From Echinarachnius parma (taxonomy: Eukaryota > Echinodermata > Echinoidea > Clypeasteroida > Echinarachniidae), in NCBI GenBank assembly GCA_037951105.1, contig JBAMJV010001328.1, positions 1 to 64,000 of the forward strand: 64,000 nucleotides of DNA. Direction: 5' to 3'. The position numbers and the translations under genes are program-made. This document shows positions 1 to 11,065 of the stretch, piece by piece (the stretch's first letter is position 1; the number at the start of each line of letters is the position of its first letter). Under the pieces are notes generated by a model. It was not told where the DNA came from. It worked only from the letters and a program-made list of their open reading frames with translations, and searched no databases.

Positions 1-225
1 GCCTGTACTTCAGCTGGATCACAAAGGAGTGATTCAAGTATTAGTTAGAACATATATATATAAGCGAAAGGTGAACTAATACATACAGCTTTGGTTTCTT
101 CCAATATTTAAATAATGCAAAGAATAATCATAAATGATTGAGAAGGAAGAATAATAGGCGTAGCTTAATAAGCATTGTTCCTCCCTTTAATCCTCCAAAT
201 GAAAAAAGGCACTGGTCGAAAAATT
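1..225 (-). repeat. Flank of tRNA-Gly-like tandem unit, minus copy
   Basis: This is the reverse complement of the sequence that follows each plus-strand tRNA-like gene at 661-857 and 8363-8530. It runs off the left edge into the next unit, so the window starts inside an array. Confidence 0.85.
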
Positions 226-297
226 GGTCTCCGCCAGGACTCGAACCCGGGTCTCCAGCTTGGAACGCTGACGCCTTAACCACTAGGCCACGGGGAC
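226..297 (-). tRNA. tRNA-Gly(TCC)-like gene in inverted tandem unit
   Basis: The 72-nt sequence, reverse complement of 226-297, folds as a cloverleaf: acceptor GTCCCCG/CGGAGAC with one C-A mismatch at pair 4, a 4-bp D stem, a 5-bp anticodon stem with loop GTTCCAA (anticodon TCC), and T arm CCGGG-TTCGAGT-CCTGG. Internal A box (TGGCCTAGTGG) and B box (GGTTCGAGTCC) match the Pol III consensus, and a TTTTT terminator follows directly. The discriminator base is C, not the A usual for eukaryotic tRNA-Gly, and the acceptor mismatch is shared by all copies with an intact 5' end. Either a degenerate tRNA family or a tRNA-derived repeat is possible; charging cannot be inferred. Confidence 0.65.
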
Positions 298-298
298 C

Positions 299-588
299 GT
301 GTGATTGAAGACAGATCCAAATTCAGGTCATTGGCAAGCCAATCTCTCGGCCCTTTGTACTCAATTAATTCATGGGAGGGAGTTACGACAATGCAAGCCG
401 CTGTACTTCAGCTGGATCACAAAGGAGTGATTCAAGTATTAGTTAGAACATATATATCCTTTGTGATCCAGCTGAAGTACAGGCGGCTTGCATTGTTCGT
501 AACTCCCTCCCCATGAATTAATTGAGTACAAAGGGCCGAGAGATTGGCTTGCCAATGACCTGAATTTGGATCTGTCTTCAATCACACG
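299..588. repeat. Inverted junction between two tRNA-bearing units
   Basis: Positions 299-456 are the 5' flank of the minus unit and 457-588 the 5' flank of the plus unit. They are near-perfect reverse complements, so the two tRNA-like genes are divergent and the region can form a long hairpin. The join at about 456/457 falls within an AT repeat, and part of one flank is missing there. Confidence 0.8.
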
Positions 589-660
589 GTCCCCGTGGCC
601 TAGTGGTTAAGGCGTCAGCGTTCCAAGCTGGAGACCCGGGTTCGAGTCCTGGCGGAGACC
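589..660 (+). tRNA. tRNA-Gly(TCC)-like gene
   Basis: The cloverleaf is identical to the minus copy at 226-297. The anticodon TCC is at 622-624 and the A and B boxes are intact. The Pol III terminator run TTTTT begins at 663. It shares the acceptor C-A mismatch and the C discriminator. A second, truncated unit begins 401 bp downstream. Confidence 0.65.
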
Positions 661-1001
661 AATTTTTCGACCAGTGCCTTTTTTCATTTGGAGGATTAAA
701 GGGAGGAACAATGCTTATTAAGCTACGCCTATTATTCTTCCTTCTCAATAATTTATGATTATTCTTTGCATTATTTAAATATTGGAAGAAACCAAAGCTG
801 TATGTATTAGTTCACCTTTCGCTTATATATATATGTTCTAACTAATACTTGAATCACTCCTTTGTGATCCAGCTGAAGTACAGGCGGCTTGCATTGTTCG
901 TAACTCCCTCCCCATGAATTAATTGAGTACAAAGGGCCGAGAGATTGGCTTGCCAATGACCTGAATTTGGATCTGTCTTCAATCACACGGTCCCCGTGGC
1001 C
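661..1001 (+). repeat. Remainder of 401-bp tRNA unit and truncated next tRNA
   Basis: The unit flank continues to 989. The next tRNA copy starts at 990 but breaks off after about 12 bases, where unrelated sequence begins. This marks the array's right-hand boundary. Confidence 0.8.
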
Positions 1002-1034
1002 CTACCGTGCGGGGGATGGACGGTCCTCACTTTC

Positions 1035-1133
1035 CGAACAATTCCTAACAATTCCTAACACTTTCCTAACAAATCCTAACATTTTTCCTAACATTTTCCT
1101 AACATTTTCCTAACTTTCCTAACTTTGCTAACA
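1035..1133 (+). repeat. CCTAAC-rich short tandem repeat
   Basis: About ten CCTAAC hexamers are separated by 3-6 T/A-rich bases, giving an irregular 9-12-bp unit such as ATTTTCCTAAC. The hexamer occurs in permuted animal telomere repeats, but the spacing does not match a true telomere array. Confidence 0.6.
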
Positions 1134-1139
1134 CGACCC

Positions 1140-2550
1140 TCAAGTGAGCATGCGCAGAAATCCTCTTACCCCATCCGGGCATTTTATAATTAAATTAACC
1201 CTTTTACTATGAAACTCCGACATCTCCGTTGACATAATACATAGCCCTAAGTTTTTCGTAGGCAATAGGTTAGTTCACATACACAGCAGTGCTACTGTGA
1301 TTTGCCGCGGTGTAATACTACGCGAGAGATGGATGTTATCTCAACTTCAAATTACCTCTAGTCTGCGCCTGTAGTGGTATAACTCGTCACAAAATGTCAC
1401 ACGATGAAGGTAAGTTCCCATGTTTTTAATTTATTGACTCTATTTTTACAATGAATGTTACTGTTCATAGATCATGTATCATGCGGAACGACGGGCCCAT
1501 TCTGCATTCACCATAGCCTGGCCTAGCTACCAGTCCCGCCGCCCCGGCCCCGGTGGTCACGGTGGTGGTGCCTACACTCTACAGCCTAGGCCTAGCGCTG
1601 CCCTTATTTTCTGCAATACATTTTGAGCGTTGAAATCTCTCTTCTTATTATACTTTCCTACATGAATTTTGTACCATTGAAAAGCTTGCTTATTTCCCTT
1701 TATATTGATGCCCCTTTCGTCATAATAGTTTTGAAATAATGTGCAATAAACCACTCTAGTCAGCCCAGTATTCAGGCACTTGTCTCGTCTTGGACTTGGA
1801 TGATGGACATGATGGATCATATAAATATAATATTAATATCCTGACCATTTTATAATGAATACTTTGTCGTTGGTACTAAGTAATAGAATATGATAGATGT
1901 GAAAGCCAATTCAATTGTCTATGCACCTGAAATGTGAATATGAGTTTACTAGAGTGAATTGTTGCAAATTGTATTGTCATGATTGTTATTGTCAATATCC
2001 AAAGTCAATTTACATGTATTGTAAGTGAGTTCTGCATTTTGTTTGGATGTGTTTTGAATGAGGCGGTGACATTCTACAAGACATGCCCTCGGCATGACCA
2101 CAAGCTGTATATGGACGCGTGATGTAATTGCATGGTGAATATATAGAACATCTGTTATGTTAGTCATGCGGTTGGCGCTGGGCACATATTGGTAGCGAAT
2201 GCTGAAGCGGTCATGCATGCTAAAGCAATATGCCCCTCGACTGGAGGGGTGCATGAATAGTAGTTTGTCTTTGCTTTTATCTTCAGTCCAGGTGATTCAT
2301 ATCAGCCTAGCGGAGGCTATTGCTGTTACAGTCAATTAAGATGGTTACAGTGCAGGGATTAATTGTAATCGGTCTAGATTTTCATTCTGCACAGTAGAAT
2401 ACAGTAGAATATTATCAACTACAGTAACCTAACCAGGCGCCGTATCACAGTTACAACTACAGGTAAACTGTAACACTGTAACACAGATACATGTATGAGT
2501 ATGACTATGTGTACATTTGCTGTAGTTATTCATATAATTATGTATTTCTT
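1140..2550. other. Intergenic, no supported gene
   Basis: Only short, uncharacteristic reading frames occur here. A mini-ORF ATG at 1393 is followed after 16 nt by a good donor (GTAAGT), but no exon joins it in frame, so no gene is called. The stretch shows no tandem repeats. Confidence 0.4.
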
Positions 2551-2570
2551 TCCTGACTTTTTGTTGCAGG

Positions 2571-2819
2571 TTCTTGACAGAGATGTAGCAGCAGAAAGAC
2601 CTGACTCGAACTGAATTTCGGAGCATGTGTGTCTACAGCTCTCCAAGGAGGTAATTCTACCAAGAAACGGGCCAAAAGATATCCAGGAAAAGACCCTCAC
2701 CATCCCCCAGCTCATCATGAATATCTTCACCCTTAATCAGCAGCTGGTGGAAGGCAGCCTGCAAGTAAAGACACAGTCAGACCTTTGCACAGAGAATAAC
2801 ACCACTGTCAGCAACTGGT
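2571..2819 (+). other. Possible isolated or decayed exon
   Basis: A pyrimidine tract and TTGCAG acceptor precede 2571 and a GTAAGA donor follows 2819. The open frame from 2627 has balanced composition unlike its surroundings. The protein matches no family I recognise. Splicing to 3764 meets a stop soon after, so if this was a coding exon the gene is broken. It may belong to the same lost element as the Merlin remnant downstream. Confidence 0.25.
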
Positions 2820-2961
2820 AAGATATAAGTACAATTTGTTAATGGTAGTATTGAAATCCCTGGTCAAAATCTACAGCCAGGAATGATGACAAGACAAAGC
2901 TTTAGGGAAAACAAAACTTTAATCTGCCAACTAGGCGAAAACATGTCAACAACACAGGACT

Positions 2962-3175
2962 CGGCAGGGGCGGATCTAGCTTTTTGCTAAGGGGGGGGGG
3001 GGGGGGTGGGGGGGCGTTTGACCCAATGACGATGCGGATACTGTGTGGGTCTGGACCCATGATGGCGTTTTTCTATGCACATCACATTTTCACTTGGCAG
3101 CCCAAGGGGGGGGGGGGGGGGGTTAAACCCCCTAAACCCCCCCCCCCCCCCTCCGTAGATCCGCCACTGCTCGGA
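2962..3175. mobile_element. Foldback element with poly-G/poly-C core
   Basis: The ends GGGCGGATCTAG (left) and TAGATCCGCCACTG (right) are inverted. They enclose a poly-G run near 2991 and further G and C runs at 3109-3151. This terminal motif resembles hAT-type MITE ends. No clear 8-bp target duplication was found; CTCGG flanks both sides. Confidence 0.5.
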
Positions 3176-3975
3176 ACTCAGAGTCCTGATCACAATAACG
3201 ATAATCCCAATCATGATTAGCGATAGCAATACATTACAGTATAAATTATGAGAAACTGAATTTCCCCTACTCCTGATTTGAAAAATGGCAATGTAAATGC
3301 CTTGATCATAGAGCAAACAAAATTGTGCTTCTGATGCAGTCAAGTGTATTATATTCCGTGATTGTATTTCATAAAAGAAAATATATGTCTCTAATATAAA
3401 ATAACCTTGTACAAAGCAAGGCAGTTAAATAAAAACCATCAATAATCAATTACAAGATGAATGTTCTCTCATATCTACTGGAAGACGGGAACATCACACA
3501 TTTTCTACACCCTCTCTTTGAAGATGGTTATGTGCAAAGGACTTTGCAGTTATTGCTACCCGAGTGACCGAGTCTATGGAAACTTCCAGTGAGCCTGTGC
3601 CCAACTATAACATTTGTATTTTCATTACATAATTTTAAGAGATAACAAATTATATTTTACTTCCTGACTGATTATTTTTTCAAGCAAGCCTCCTATTTCA
3701 TGATACGTCACTAATTGTTTGAAATAATTGTTTCTTATTTGTTCATTTTGGTCATATTTCAGGTGGAACAAGTGTCGGGAACGAACCAGACAGATACAGG
3801 TGGGCAGTGCAGGTGGTATGGCCCTCAACCATGGTCAGTCTGTTTGGACAAGTTGATCCAAACATCATTGGGACTATCACAGGCACATGTAGCTCCTTCC
3901 CCTTCATTGCCTTCAAGCCAGCTGTCATCATCGTGGCAGGGTAGCTGTAGGAGAAAAAAGACTCTCAAGGAGCAT

Positions 3976-4421
3976 GACGAATGATCGGCACTTCACTGCA
4001 ATGTCGTTCGAAGCAAGCCGGAATGGACTATAAGAAGACAGCCGTGGACTGGGCGAACTTCACCTGCGACCTCTTCCACAAGTTCGTCCACGAGACCTGC
4101 AATAACGCGCGTCCGGTTGTGCTGCAGGGTGACTAGGTGGAGATCGACGAGTCGCTGTTCGGCATGAAGGTGAAGTACCACTGTGGCAACGGCAAAAAGG
4201 GAGTCAAGATCTGGGTGTTTAGCCCCGTCGAGCGCGCGACAAACAGGCTTGTACTCTACCCGGTTGACAGCCGCAACAAGGAGACCCTCCTGGGGATCTT
4301 TCAGCGCAACGTTGTCCCCGGATCCACGATCTACAGTGACGGTTTGGCCGCGTACAACTGTCTGAACGACCTGGGGTACCGCCACTTCTCCGTCATCCAT
4401 AAGGATGCCACAAATTGTTAG
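3976..4421 (+). pseudogene. Merlin (ISXO2-like) transposase remnant
   Basis: In one frame from 3979 a protein fragment runs through an in-frame TAG (4134-4136) and on to 4421. After the stop it reads VEIDESLFG, then KIWVFSPVER, then TIYSDGLAAY, which are the first and second catalytic Asp contexts of ISXO2-like DDE transposases (Merlin superfamily). The third acidic residue and the C-terminus are missing. The segment is GC-rich compared with its AT-rich surroundings, suggesting a relatively recent arrival. Merlin transposases cut and paste DNA at short inverted repeats with 8-9-bp duplications; no element ends were identified. It is inactive because of the stop and truncation. Confidence 0.75.
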
Positions 4422-4532
4422 TATATACAGTGGCAGGTATTTTTGTCATTGTAAATATATGCCAGCAAAGTGACTGGCAGCATTGTGTTTTCAGGTTGTG
4501 CGTCTGTTCATCTGTAGGTACTTCAGCTCTTG

Positions 4533-4705
4533 GTCACGTTGCAGAAAGAGATACAATTGATTGTAAGTAACGATTTATTGTAAGTCTTGTCATGTGTTCT
4601 GGATGCGCAAATCTGATTGGTTGATACGCTCAAATTTTCTGACTTACAATCAATCGTAACTTGCAATTGGTTGTATCTCTTTCTGTAACGGGGCACTTGT
4701 CTCGT
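4533..4705. repeat. Short inverted repeat (possible MITE)
   Basis: The sequence around GTTGCAGAAAGAGATACAA at 4538 is mirrored by TTGTATCTCTTTCTGTAACG near 4672, with further complementarity inside. A small foldback element is likely. Confidence 0.5.
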
Positions 4706-4821
4706 TATGGCTTTATCTTGGTACCTAAATGGTAAAGGGGTGTCATGTTTATAACAGCTTCTGACCATCTTAAACATTCAAATGGTTTTGGGGGACAAAC
4801 AATCATGAGATTGTACTTCTA

Positions 4822-4885
4822 GCTCTGTCGACAGAGCTCATGTCTAGGTATCTTGTTTCTTAGGTTCCAATCCCAGGGAAAACCC
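4822..4885 (+). repeat. tRNA-like SINE fragment
   Basis: An A-box-like stretch (GACAGAGCTCATGTCTAGG) and a B-box-like GGTTCCAATCC occur at tRNA-like spacing. The cloverleaf is not complete, so a decayed SINE head is the best call. Confidence 0.3.
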
Positions 4886-4938
4886 TTTTCTTTCATTTTC
4901 GATTATATTATTTATTTATGGTGAATTTCTCATTTTAA

Positions 4939-5497
4939 AGGGATAGTTGAGTTTTGGTAGAGAGGGCGCTAGACTACTTTTTTTTTTGTGAGGTAATGAA
5001 AAACTGAGTGTAAAATTTGAAAGAGCATAATATTTAAATAATAAAATCATCTTTGTTTGATCAAAATCGGTTCAGAGACGGCTGAAATATCCATAAATAT
5101 AACAATTTGTAATAAAGCTGGGGCCCCAGGTTTATTAGAGAATTTTGAACCAGCCGTTAAAAATTCAAAAAAATGCTTCCTCTTTTCAAAAAGTTACAAA
5201 ATAGGTATTTAAATAGTTGTTGTTTATTTCTCTATCTAATCACTATTTCAACAAAACATCACAATCATGCACAATATTTTATTCAAAATGGTTGAAACCG
5301 ATGAGTGTTTAGAGAGCGCCCTCTTACGTTTTAACGACTCTTTTTGAATGATAGCATGATCTTTACTACGTCATTTTGTTATTTTGTGTTCCTTTCTAGT
5401 TATAACTATTAGTTTGTAATGTAATGATGCAGGTTTTGGTTACTAAAATTCAGTTTCACCAAAAATGTACTCTCCTTACCAGAACTCAACTATCCCT
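4939..5497. mobile_element. TTAA-flanked foldback MITE, family A
   Basis: The element begins AGGGATAGTTGAGTTTTGG and ends CCAGAACTCAACTATCCCT, with long inverted arms. It is flanked by TTAA at 4935-4938 and 5498-5501. Other copies are at 42329-42870 and 54133-54653, with fragments elsewhere. TTAA duplication is typical of piggyBac and Kolobok; no transposase is encoded. Confidence 0.85.
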
Positions 5498-5501
5498 TTA
5501 A

Positions 5502-6640
5502 GTAAATATAAACAAAAAATGGGCTCACAATCTCATGAGATTCCAGATTAGAAGATTATGAAAATATAATTTAGTATCCGCTTTAGCTGGCATCTTCAAG
5601 TTCAGTAAAGCATGCTATAACCGAAAGGATACTATCTACAAGCTTGTGAAATATTAAACTTACCAGTGGTGCAGAATTCATGTAATGTAAGAAAAATAAT
5701 CACTTTGTAGTCTGACTCTAGGGCTTATCTTCTTTATATCTTGAATTAATTTATCATGGATTATTGTCAGCTTTTCACAAAGTTAAAAGTAAAATCACCA
5801 TGTTAACTACAAATATGATTGAATCGCTGTAATTGTGCTTAACCAATGATAAATCTAATATTTGGTTTGTGATTATCAAGTACAAACACAAAATACAACT
5901 ATGGGTAGGCAGATGCTAGACTGTTTGAATTTGTGTATCGTCTGTTTATTATTTTGAGCTCTAAATATCAATATAATTCCACACAAAGATAATTCAAGTA
6001 CTAATCTGTTTAAACTAGCACTTATATTCTTAAATTGGGCTTACAAAAGGACAGTTTATAAGTGCATTAAATGAATTGTAAAGTGAATTGAAAAAGTAAA
6101 TGAATTGCTGTAATATTATTTGGGGTTTTGAACTGTTAGTGGCCACAGAGCTCATTATAATTGGTGTAAAACTGTTTGACAATATATCAAGATCTGTTTG
6201 ATAGATGAACATGAAAACCTTTCCATTTAAAGGGCAAGTGTAATTATCTCGCTAAAGGGAACCACCATTGATGAATTTCATCACAAAGAAATTATACAAC
6301 TGAATTCTTGCCATAAGATATTTCAAATCTGTACACAGTGTATCCCTAAGAGAAGAAACCCGAGTTTGACAGTTAATTATAAATATGTTTAATATAAATT
6401 TATTGATTATGATCGGCTTATTTTTTTAAGCCGGAATATATTATGAATTCTGGCTTGGATTTGATTTAGTTTGATGCATATGAAGTTATTATTTAATCTT
6501 GTTTTTATATTGATGTATTTTTTAGAAGATGGGTTTGTGTTTGTTGCGAACAAGTTTACAATTTTGAGTTACACGGTTTGTTAGTTACAGTATTCTTTAT
6601 TTAAAAAATATTCTTTGGTTTTATTACACCTCAAGTTTTC
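5502..6640. other. AT-rich intergenic, no feature seen
   Basis: The stretch lacks credible reading frames, tRNA boxes or tandem repeats. All ORFs are short and composed of low-complexity AT-rich codons. Confidence 0.4.
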
Positions 6641-6659
6641 AGTGTCTATTTTTTCTATG

Positions 6660-6955
6660 TTTTGAAGAACTGTTTGTGTGGGTATGTGTATGGTTGTGTG
6701 TATGCATATGTTGTGTGTGTGCTTATATGTATGGTTCTGTGTGTGTTTGTGTTTGCAGATGTGTTTGTGTGTGTGCGTGTGTGTGTGTGTGTGCATATGT
6801 GTATGATTGTGTGCATGACTGTTTGTTTGTGCGTGCGACGGTGCGTGTGTGTTAACGGGTGTGTGTGTGTGTTTGTTATTTGTATGTGCATGCGTGAATG
6901 TTTAGGTTTGTTGTTTGTATGTGCATGGGTGTGTGAATGTTTATGTTTGTTTGAT
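6660..6955. repeat. Degenerate (TG)n microsatellite
   Basis: About 290 bp of alternating TG and TGTATG/TGTTTG. The ORFs on both strands (His-Thr or Val-Cys rich) are products of the repeat and not genes. Confidence 0.9.
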
Positions 6956-7180
6956 AACTAATATTAAAAGTACTAGTTTCAATAATTGCGATAATATAAA
7001 AGTAAATTGTTTTTAAAACATCACAAATAGTGTTAAATATATTCACAAGAAGAACGTCAAGACATATAAATATAATATTAAATATATTATCTTCCTTGCT
7101 CTCCTTTGAACAAACAATTATTATGTAAATTGTATTTGATTTAGGCAAAGATTTAAATAATACAATTATTAATGGGGGTT

Positions 7181-7505
7181 CAACCCCCTCCCCCCCCCCC
7201 CTTTACAAAATGTAAGTGGTCTTTCACTGACACCCCCTCGAAAAATCATCACCTACACCGCCCCCTCGAAAAATCTTCTCCGACACCCCCCCCCCTTGAA
7301 AAATCTTCACCATCACCATCCCTCGAAAAAAACTTCACCAACACCCCCCCCCCCCCCCTCGAAAAAACTTCACCGACAACCCCCCCCCCCCCTCAAAAAT
7401 CTGCACCGACATTCCCCCCCCCCCCTCAAAAAATCTTAACCGGCCGCACCACCCCCCTCATAAATTTTGGTCGACAAAATAATCACCCCCCCCCCCCTTG
7501 AAAAA
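7181..7505. repeat. C-rich minisatellite
   Basis: About nine copies of an irregular ~30-40-bp unit made of a C run, then TCGAAAAA(A)TCTTCACC. The proline-rich ORF is an artefact of the repeat. Confidence 0.85.
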
Positions 7506-7889
7506 TCATGGGTACGCCACTAATTATGTGTATACTTATTTATACAACAGTTAACAAAAAAAGGGAAATACAATCGACTTTCAAAATTGCAAACAAGAAA
7601 AATACCTAATCTGCATTTTCAGGCAATTATATTTGCATTGGAAATCATATTGTTTTACTTGCCCCGGACAATTGGGCAAGTGGGAATTAAGGGACCTCTG
7701 TAAGCGGTGAGGTTTTCAAACTAGGGAAAATTCAGAAGATTGTCTAAAAGTCCCGGAATTTAAGCTATTTTGTTGATTTTTCCACAGTTTTTCTCATTTT
7801 TTTCTCTTCTCCCCTCTCTTCCCCTCTTCCTTTTCTCTTTTCCCCTCTCCTTTTCCCCTTTTCCCCCCTCCGGGCAGGCCATTATGCCC

Positions 7890-7961
7890 TGGCCCCTGGC
7901 CCAGTGGTTAAGGCGTCAGCGTTCCAAGCTGGAGACCCGGGTTCGAGTCCTGGCGGAGACC
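7890..7961 (+). tRNA. tRNA-Gly(TCC)-like copy, degenerate 5' end
   Basis: Positions from about 7900 onward are nearly identical to the tRNA-like gene at 589-660, including anticodon and B box. The first ~15 bases are altered (GGCCCCTGGCCC), disrupting the acceptor and D stem. It is probably a pseudogene at the left edge of a second array fragment, exactly 401 bp from the next copy. Confidence 0.6.
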
Positions 7962-8523
7962 AATTTTTCGACCAGTGCCTTTTTTCATTTGGAGGATTAA
8001 AGGGAGGAACAATGCTTATTAAGCTACGCCTATTATTCTTCCTTCTCAATCATTTATGATTATTCTTTGCATTATTTAAATATTGGAAGAAACCAAAGCT
8101 GTATGTATTAGTTCACCTTTCGCTTATATATATATGTTCTAACTAATACTTGAATCACTCCTTTGTGATCCAGCTGAAGTACAGGCGGCTTGCATTGTTC
8201 GTAACTCCCTCCCCATGAATTAATTGAGTACAAAGGGCCGAGAGATTGGCTTGCCAATGACCTGAATTTGGATCTGTCTTCAATCACACGGTCCCCGTGG
8301 CCTAGTGGTTAAGGCGTCAGCGTTCCAAGCTGGAGACCCGGGTTCGAGTCCTGGCGGAGACCAATTTTTCGACCAGTGCCTTTTTTCATTTGGAGGATTA
8401 AAGGGAGGAACAATGCTTATTAAGCTACGCCTATTATTCTTCCTTCTCAATCATTTATGATTATTCTTTGCATTATTTAAATATTGGAAGAAACCAAAGC
8501 TGTATGTATTAGTTCACCTTTCG

Positions 8524-8525
<2 letters not shown>
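7962..8525 (+). repeat. Second fragment of the 401-bp tRNA array
   Basis: The flank between the two tRNA copies matches 661-989 almost base for base. The unit after the second tRNA ends in an expanded (TA)n tract. Confidence 0.85.
8291..8362 (+). tRNA. tRNA-Gly(TCC)-like gene
   Basis: Identical to the copy at 589-660: complete cloverleaf apart from the shared acceptor C-A mismatch, anticodon TCC, consensus A and B boxes, and a T5 terminator just downstream. Confidence 0.65.

Positions 8526-8562
<37 letters not shown>
8525..8562. repeat. (TA)n microsatellite
   Basis: A pure TA run that replaces the shorter TATATATAT found at the same place in the other tRNA units. Confidence 0.9.
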
Positions 8563-8564
<2 letters not shown>

Positions 8565-8784
8565 GGCTAATTCCCAACATGACTGGCTTCGCACCCGCGT
8601 CCAAAAAAAGCGTCGAACGGTTATGATTTTCATCTATACTGTGTCCTCGACGGTTTTCAGCACTCGGTAGAGAGAAGGAATAAAAAGGGTACTATCTTGT
8701 TCAGGTGCACAAGTTTTCGACGTTATGGTCCATTTCAGAGGTTGATGTTTTCGACAAAGGGTCCAAGTCAGAGGTTGATGGACG

Positions 8785-8990
8785 CGGGTGGGTAGCACAC
8801 CCCCCCCCCCCCCCCCCCCCCCCGGGCCTATAATCTATATATTACAACTCACGATATATTTTATCTTATTCTAATTCATTCTATATTTAAACAAAATTAT
8901 ATATTTTAAAAAGGGACATAATACAAGTTAACTGGGCTATTTCAGACCAAGTTTTTACTGGGGGGGAGGGGGGGGGGGGGGGTCAGATCT
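8785..8990. repeat. Poly-C and poly-G tracts
   Basis: A C run near 8801-8823 and a G-rich run near 8960-8982 flank AT-rich sequence. GGACGCGGGTG just before the C run is the inverted match of CACCCGCGTCC at 8591-8601, so this may be one end of a ~230-bp foldback. Confidence 0.5.
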
Positions 8991-9479
8991 CGAAGACCGA
9001 TTGTCCGATTCACGCGAAATTTTGCATGGAGGTACATTGAAGTATTAGTGACGCGTTCATGTTTTCGTTTAAACGATCCAATGTTAAATATGCAAATTAT
9101 AAGAATATTCATTACCGAAGTACGCTAATTTATGCAGAAATCCTCTTTTTGTCTGTAAATCACTACATTTCTTATGTATTTCTTGTTTTTTTTTTACTTA
9201 TGTTTATTATTGTTTTTTCAATGGAATAAATTATTGACCATTATCCAACCATTGTTAGCCCAAAATTAAATAATTGCAGTGATTAGAATGAAAAATAATG
9301 AAGGTTTTGTGTATTCTAGGAAAAAATCCATTTCCATAGGATTTGTACACAAATCACAAAATTGAGCGATTTTGGACCGATTCACTTACAAAAGGACACA
9401 TGACTTCGGAACTGTCTACCCGGTCGTCGCAAATCTGGTCTCAAAATTTGCGCACGACTTCAACTGACTGTCAAATTTG

Positions 9480-10324
9480 AAAGAACATACAATTTTAATG
9501 ACAGAATAAACTTTATTTGAACAAAATCGGTTCAGAAACAGTTGAAATATCCATAAACATAATTCAAAAATTCTTCACTAATATAGGGGATATTTTGACT
9601 TTTTAAAAAAAAATGCTTAAAGGGATCTAGTAACTTTGTTGACATGTGCAAAAAGTGATGAATGGTTGATGCAATGTATATTGTTGTTATCTCACATGTC
9701 CACATGGTATTGTGTGAACATTTCAAGTCAAAATGGACATTGCATGGCCAAGTAATGAGCGAAAATGCAAAGTGATATTCACTAACTCACTGCACTCACT
9801 TTGTACATTTGTACACGGTTTCAAAACTCCAAGGGAGTTTTTCTTATCTGAAAACTTCGATCGTACATATCTTTGTAACGAAAGGGAAATTTGAAAAACC
9901 GAAACCTGTCCCATGATGTTATTGTTAATACGAATACAACAAGGTATGAGCGAACCGCTAGAATCAAAATTTTATTTTGAGGATTTGGACAATGTTACTA
10001 TAAGTCCCTTTAAAGACTACTTTGAAAAAAATCTGAATAGGTTTTTAAAAAGTTGTTGATGATATCTCTATTGAATCATTAATTTAACAAAACATTAGAT
10101 GCACAATTTTTAATGAAAAATGGCTAAAACCATTTTTTTAAATTAGAGAGCGCCCTCTTGAGTTGTAACGGCTCTTTTTAAATGATAACAGGGGTTTTAC
10201 TTAGTCGTTTGTAATTGTGTATACTTTTCGAGCATGGTGAAGTTATAACTATTATTTTGTACCGTAATGGTGCAGGTTTTGGTTATTAAAGTTAAGTTTG
10301 ACCAATACTCAACTATCCCTTTAA
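9480..10324. mobile_element. Family A MITE interrupted by a family B MITE
   Basis: The interior (AAAATCGGTTCAGAAAC at 9523) and right end (CTCAACTATCCCTTTAA) match family A elements. The left terminus is missing. A complete family B element sits inside at 9621-10009. Confidence 0.65.
9621..10009. mobile_element. TTAA-flanked MITE, family B (nested)
   Basis: Ends AGGGATCTAGTAAC and TATAAGTCCCT, with TTAA at 9617-9620 and 10010-10013. Related copies lie at 19543-19911 and 43490-44416. It interrupts a family A element, so it arrived later. Confidence 0.8.
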
Positions 10325-10329
10325 ACAGA

Positions 10330-11060
10330 AAACAACCGTTCCTGGTGTAAATGACGCAACCTCATCTTTTTCAAAAGAGCCGTCGTATTTTTGTTTTACC
10401 TTTATTTGCGATTCCACCGATTTAATTATGAAATTCGATGTTTCATTTATTTGTGAAAAGTATACCAAAGTGGCTTTGAAATTGATTCTGATAAACTCTT
10501 TATTGAATGTTTATGTTAGAAAACTAATATTACATTCCAAATTTTCGAAGAAAAGGATTCAATATTATAAAATGGCCGATAAGCACCCTCTTGCGCTAAA
10601 GGCTGCCATATGTGAATGAAACACGGAATGTATAACAACTGTGACAAGTTCTTGCCATAAAACTTATTGGCTAAAACTTGTTGATCCTTTTGTTAAATAT
10701 AAATACAAATGTAATATTTGTTATTTAAAATACAAAAAGTGCAATAGAAAGATATCCAGGATCTATTTCAAAACCGCTTTAGCATAGTTTCACAATCGAA
10801 TGCATATTGTTATATAATATTATAATTTTATATCGGTGAAATCGCTCAAAAAGTCAACTTTCATTTGAATGACAATCTATTTCTGGATATTTCAGCCGAT
10901 TCTGAACGGATATAGTGACCCAACATGATTATTTCATTTGGAACATTTTGTGTTTTCAATACAGTCCTTCCGGGCTAAACTCATTATCATGATTTTAGGT
11001 GTTTTTCCAATGTATAGGCCTAATGTTCTTGTTTTTTTTGTTTTTTTTAATACAACTTAA
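10330..11060. other. AT-rich intergenic, no feature seen
   Basis: No gene, tRNA boxes or tandem repeats were recognised. The 63-residue ORF at 10428 has no recognisable domain. Confidence 0.35.
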
Positions 11061-11065
11061 ACAAG

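Noticed and set aside
1393-1408. Tiny first coding exon (ATG followed by GTAAGT)
   Set aside because: No in-frame continuation: joining to 2571 gives an immediate stop, so evidence is too thin.
3993-4400. 135-residue minus-strand ORF
   Set aside because: Antisense shadow of the GC-rich Merlin transposase fragment.
6581-6961. His/Thr-rich and Cys/Val-rich ORFs
   Set aside because: Products of a TG microsatellite; the same applies at 15808-16086 and 61319-61819.
7172-7501. Proline-rich ORF
   Set aside because: Translation of a C-rich minisatellite with homopolymers.
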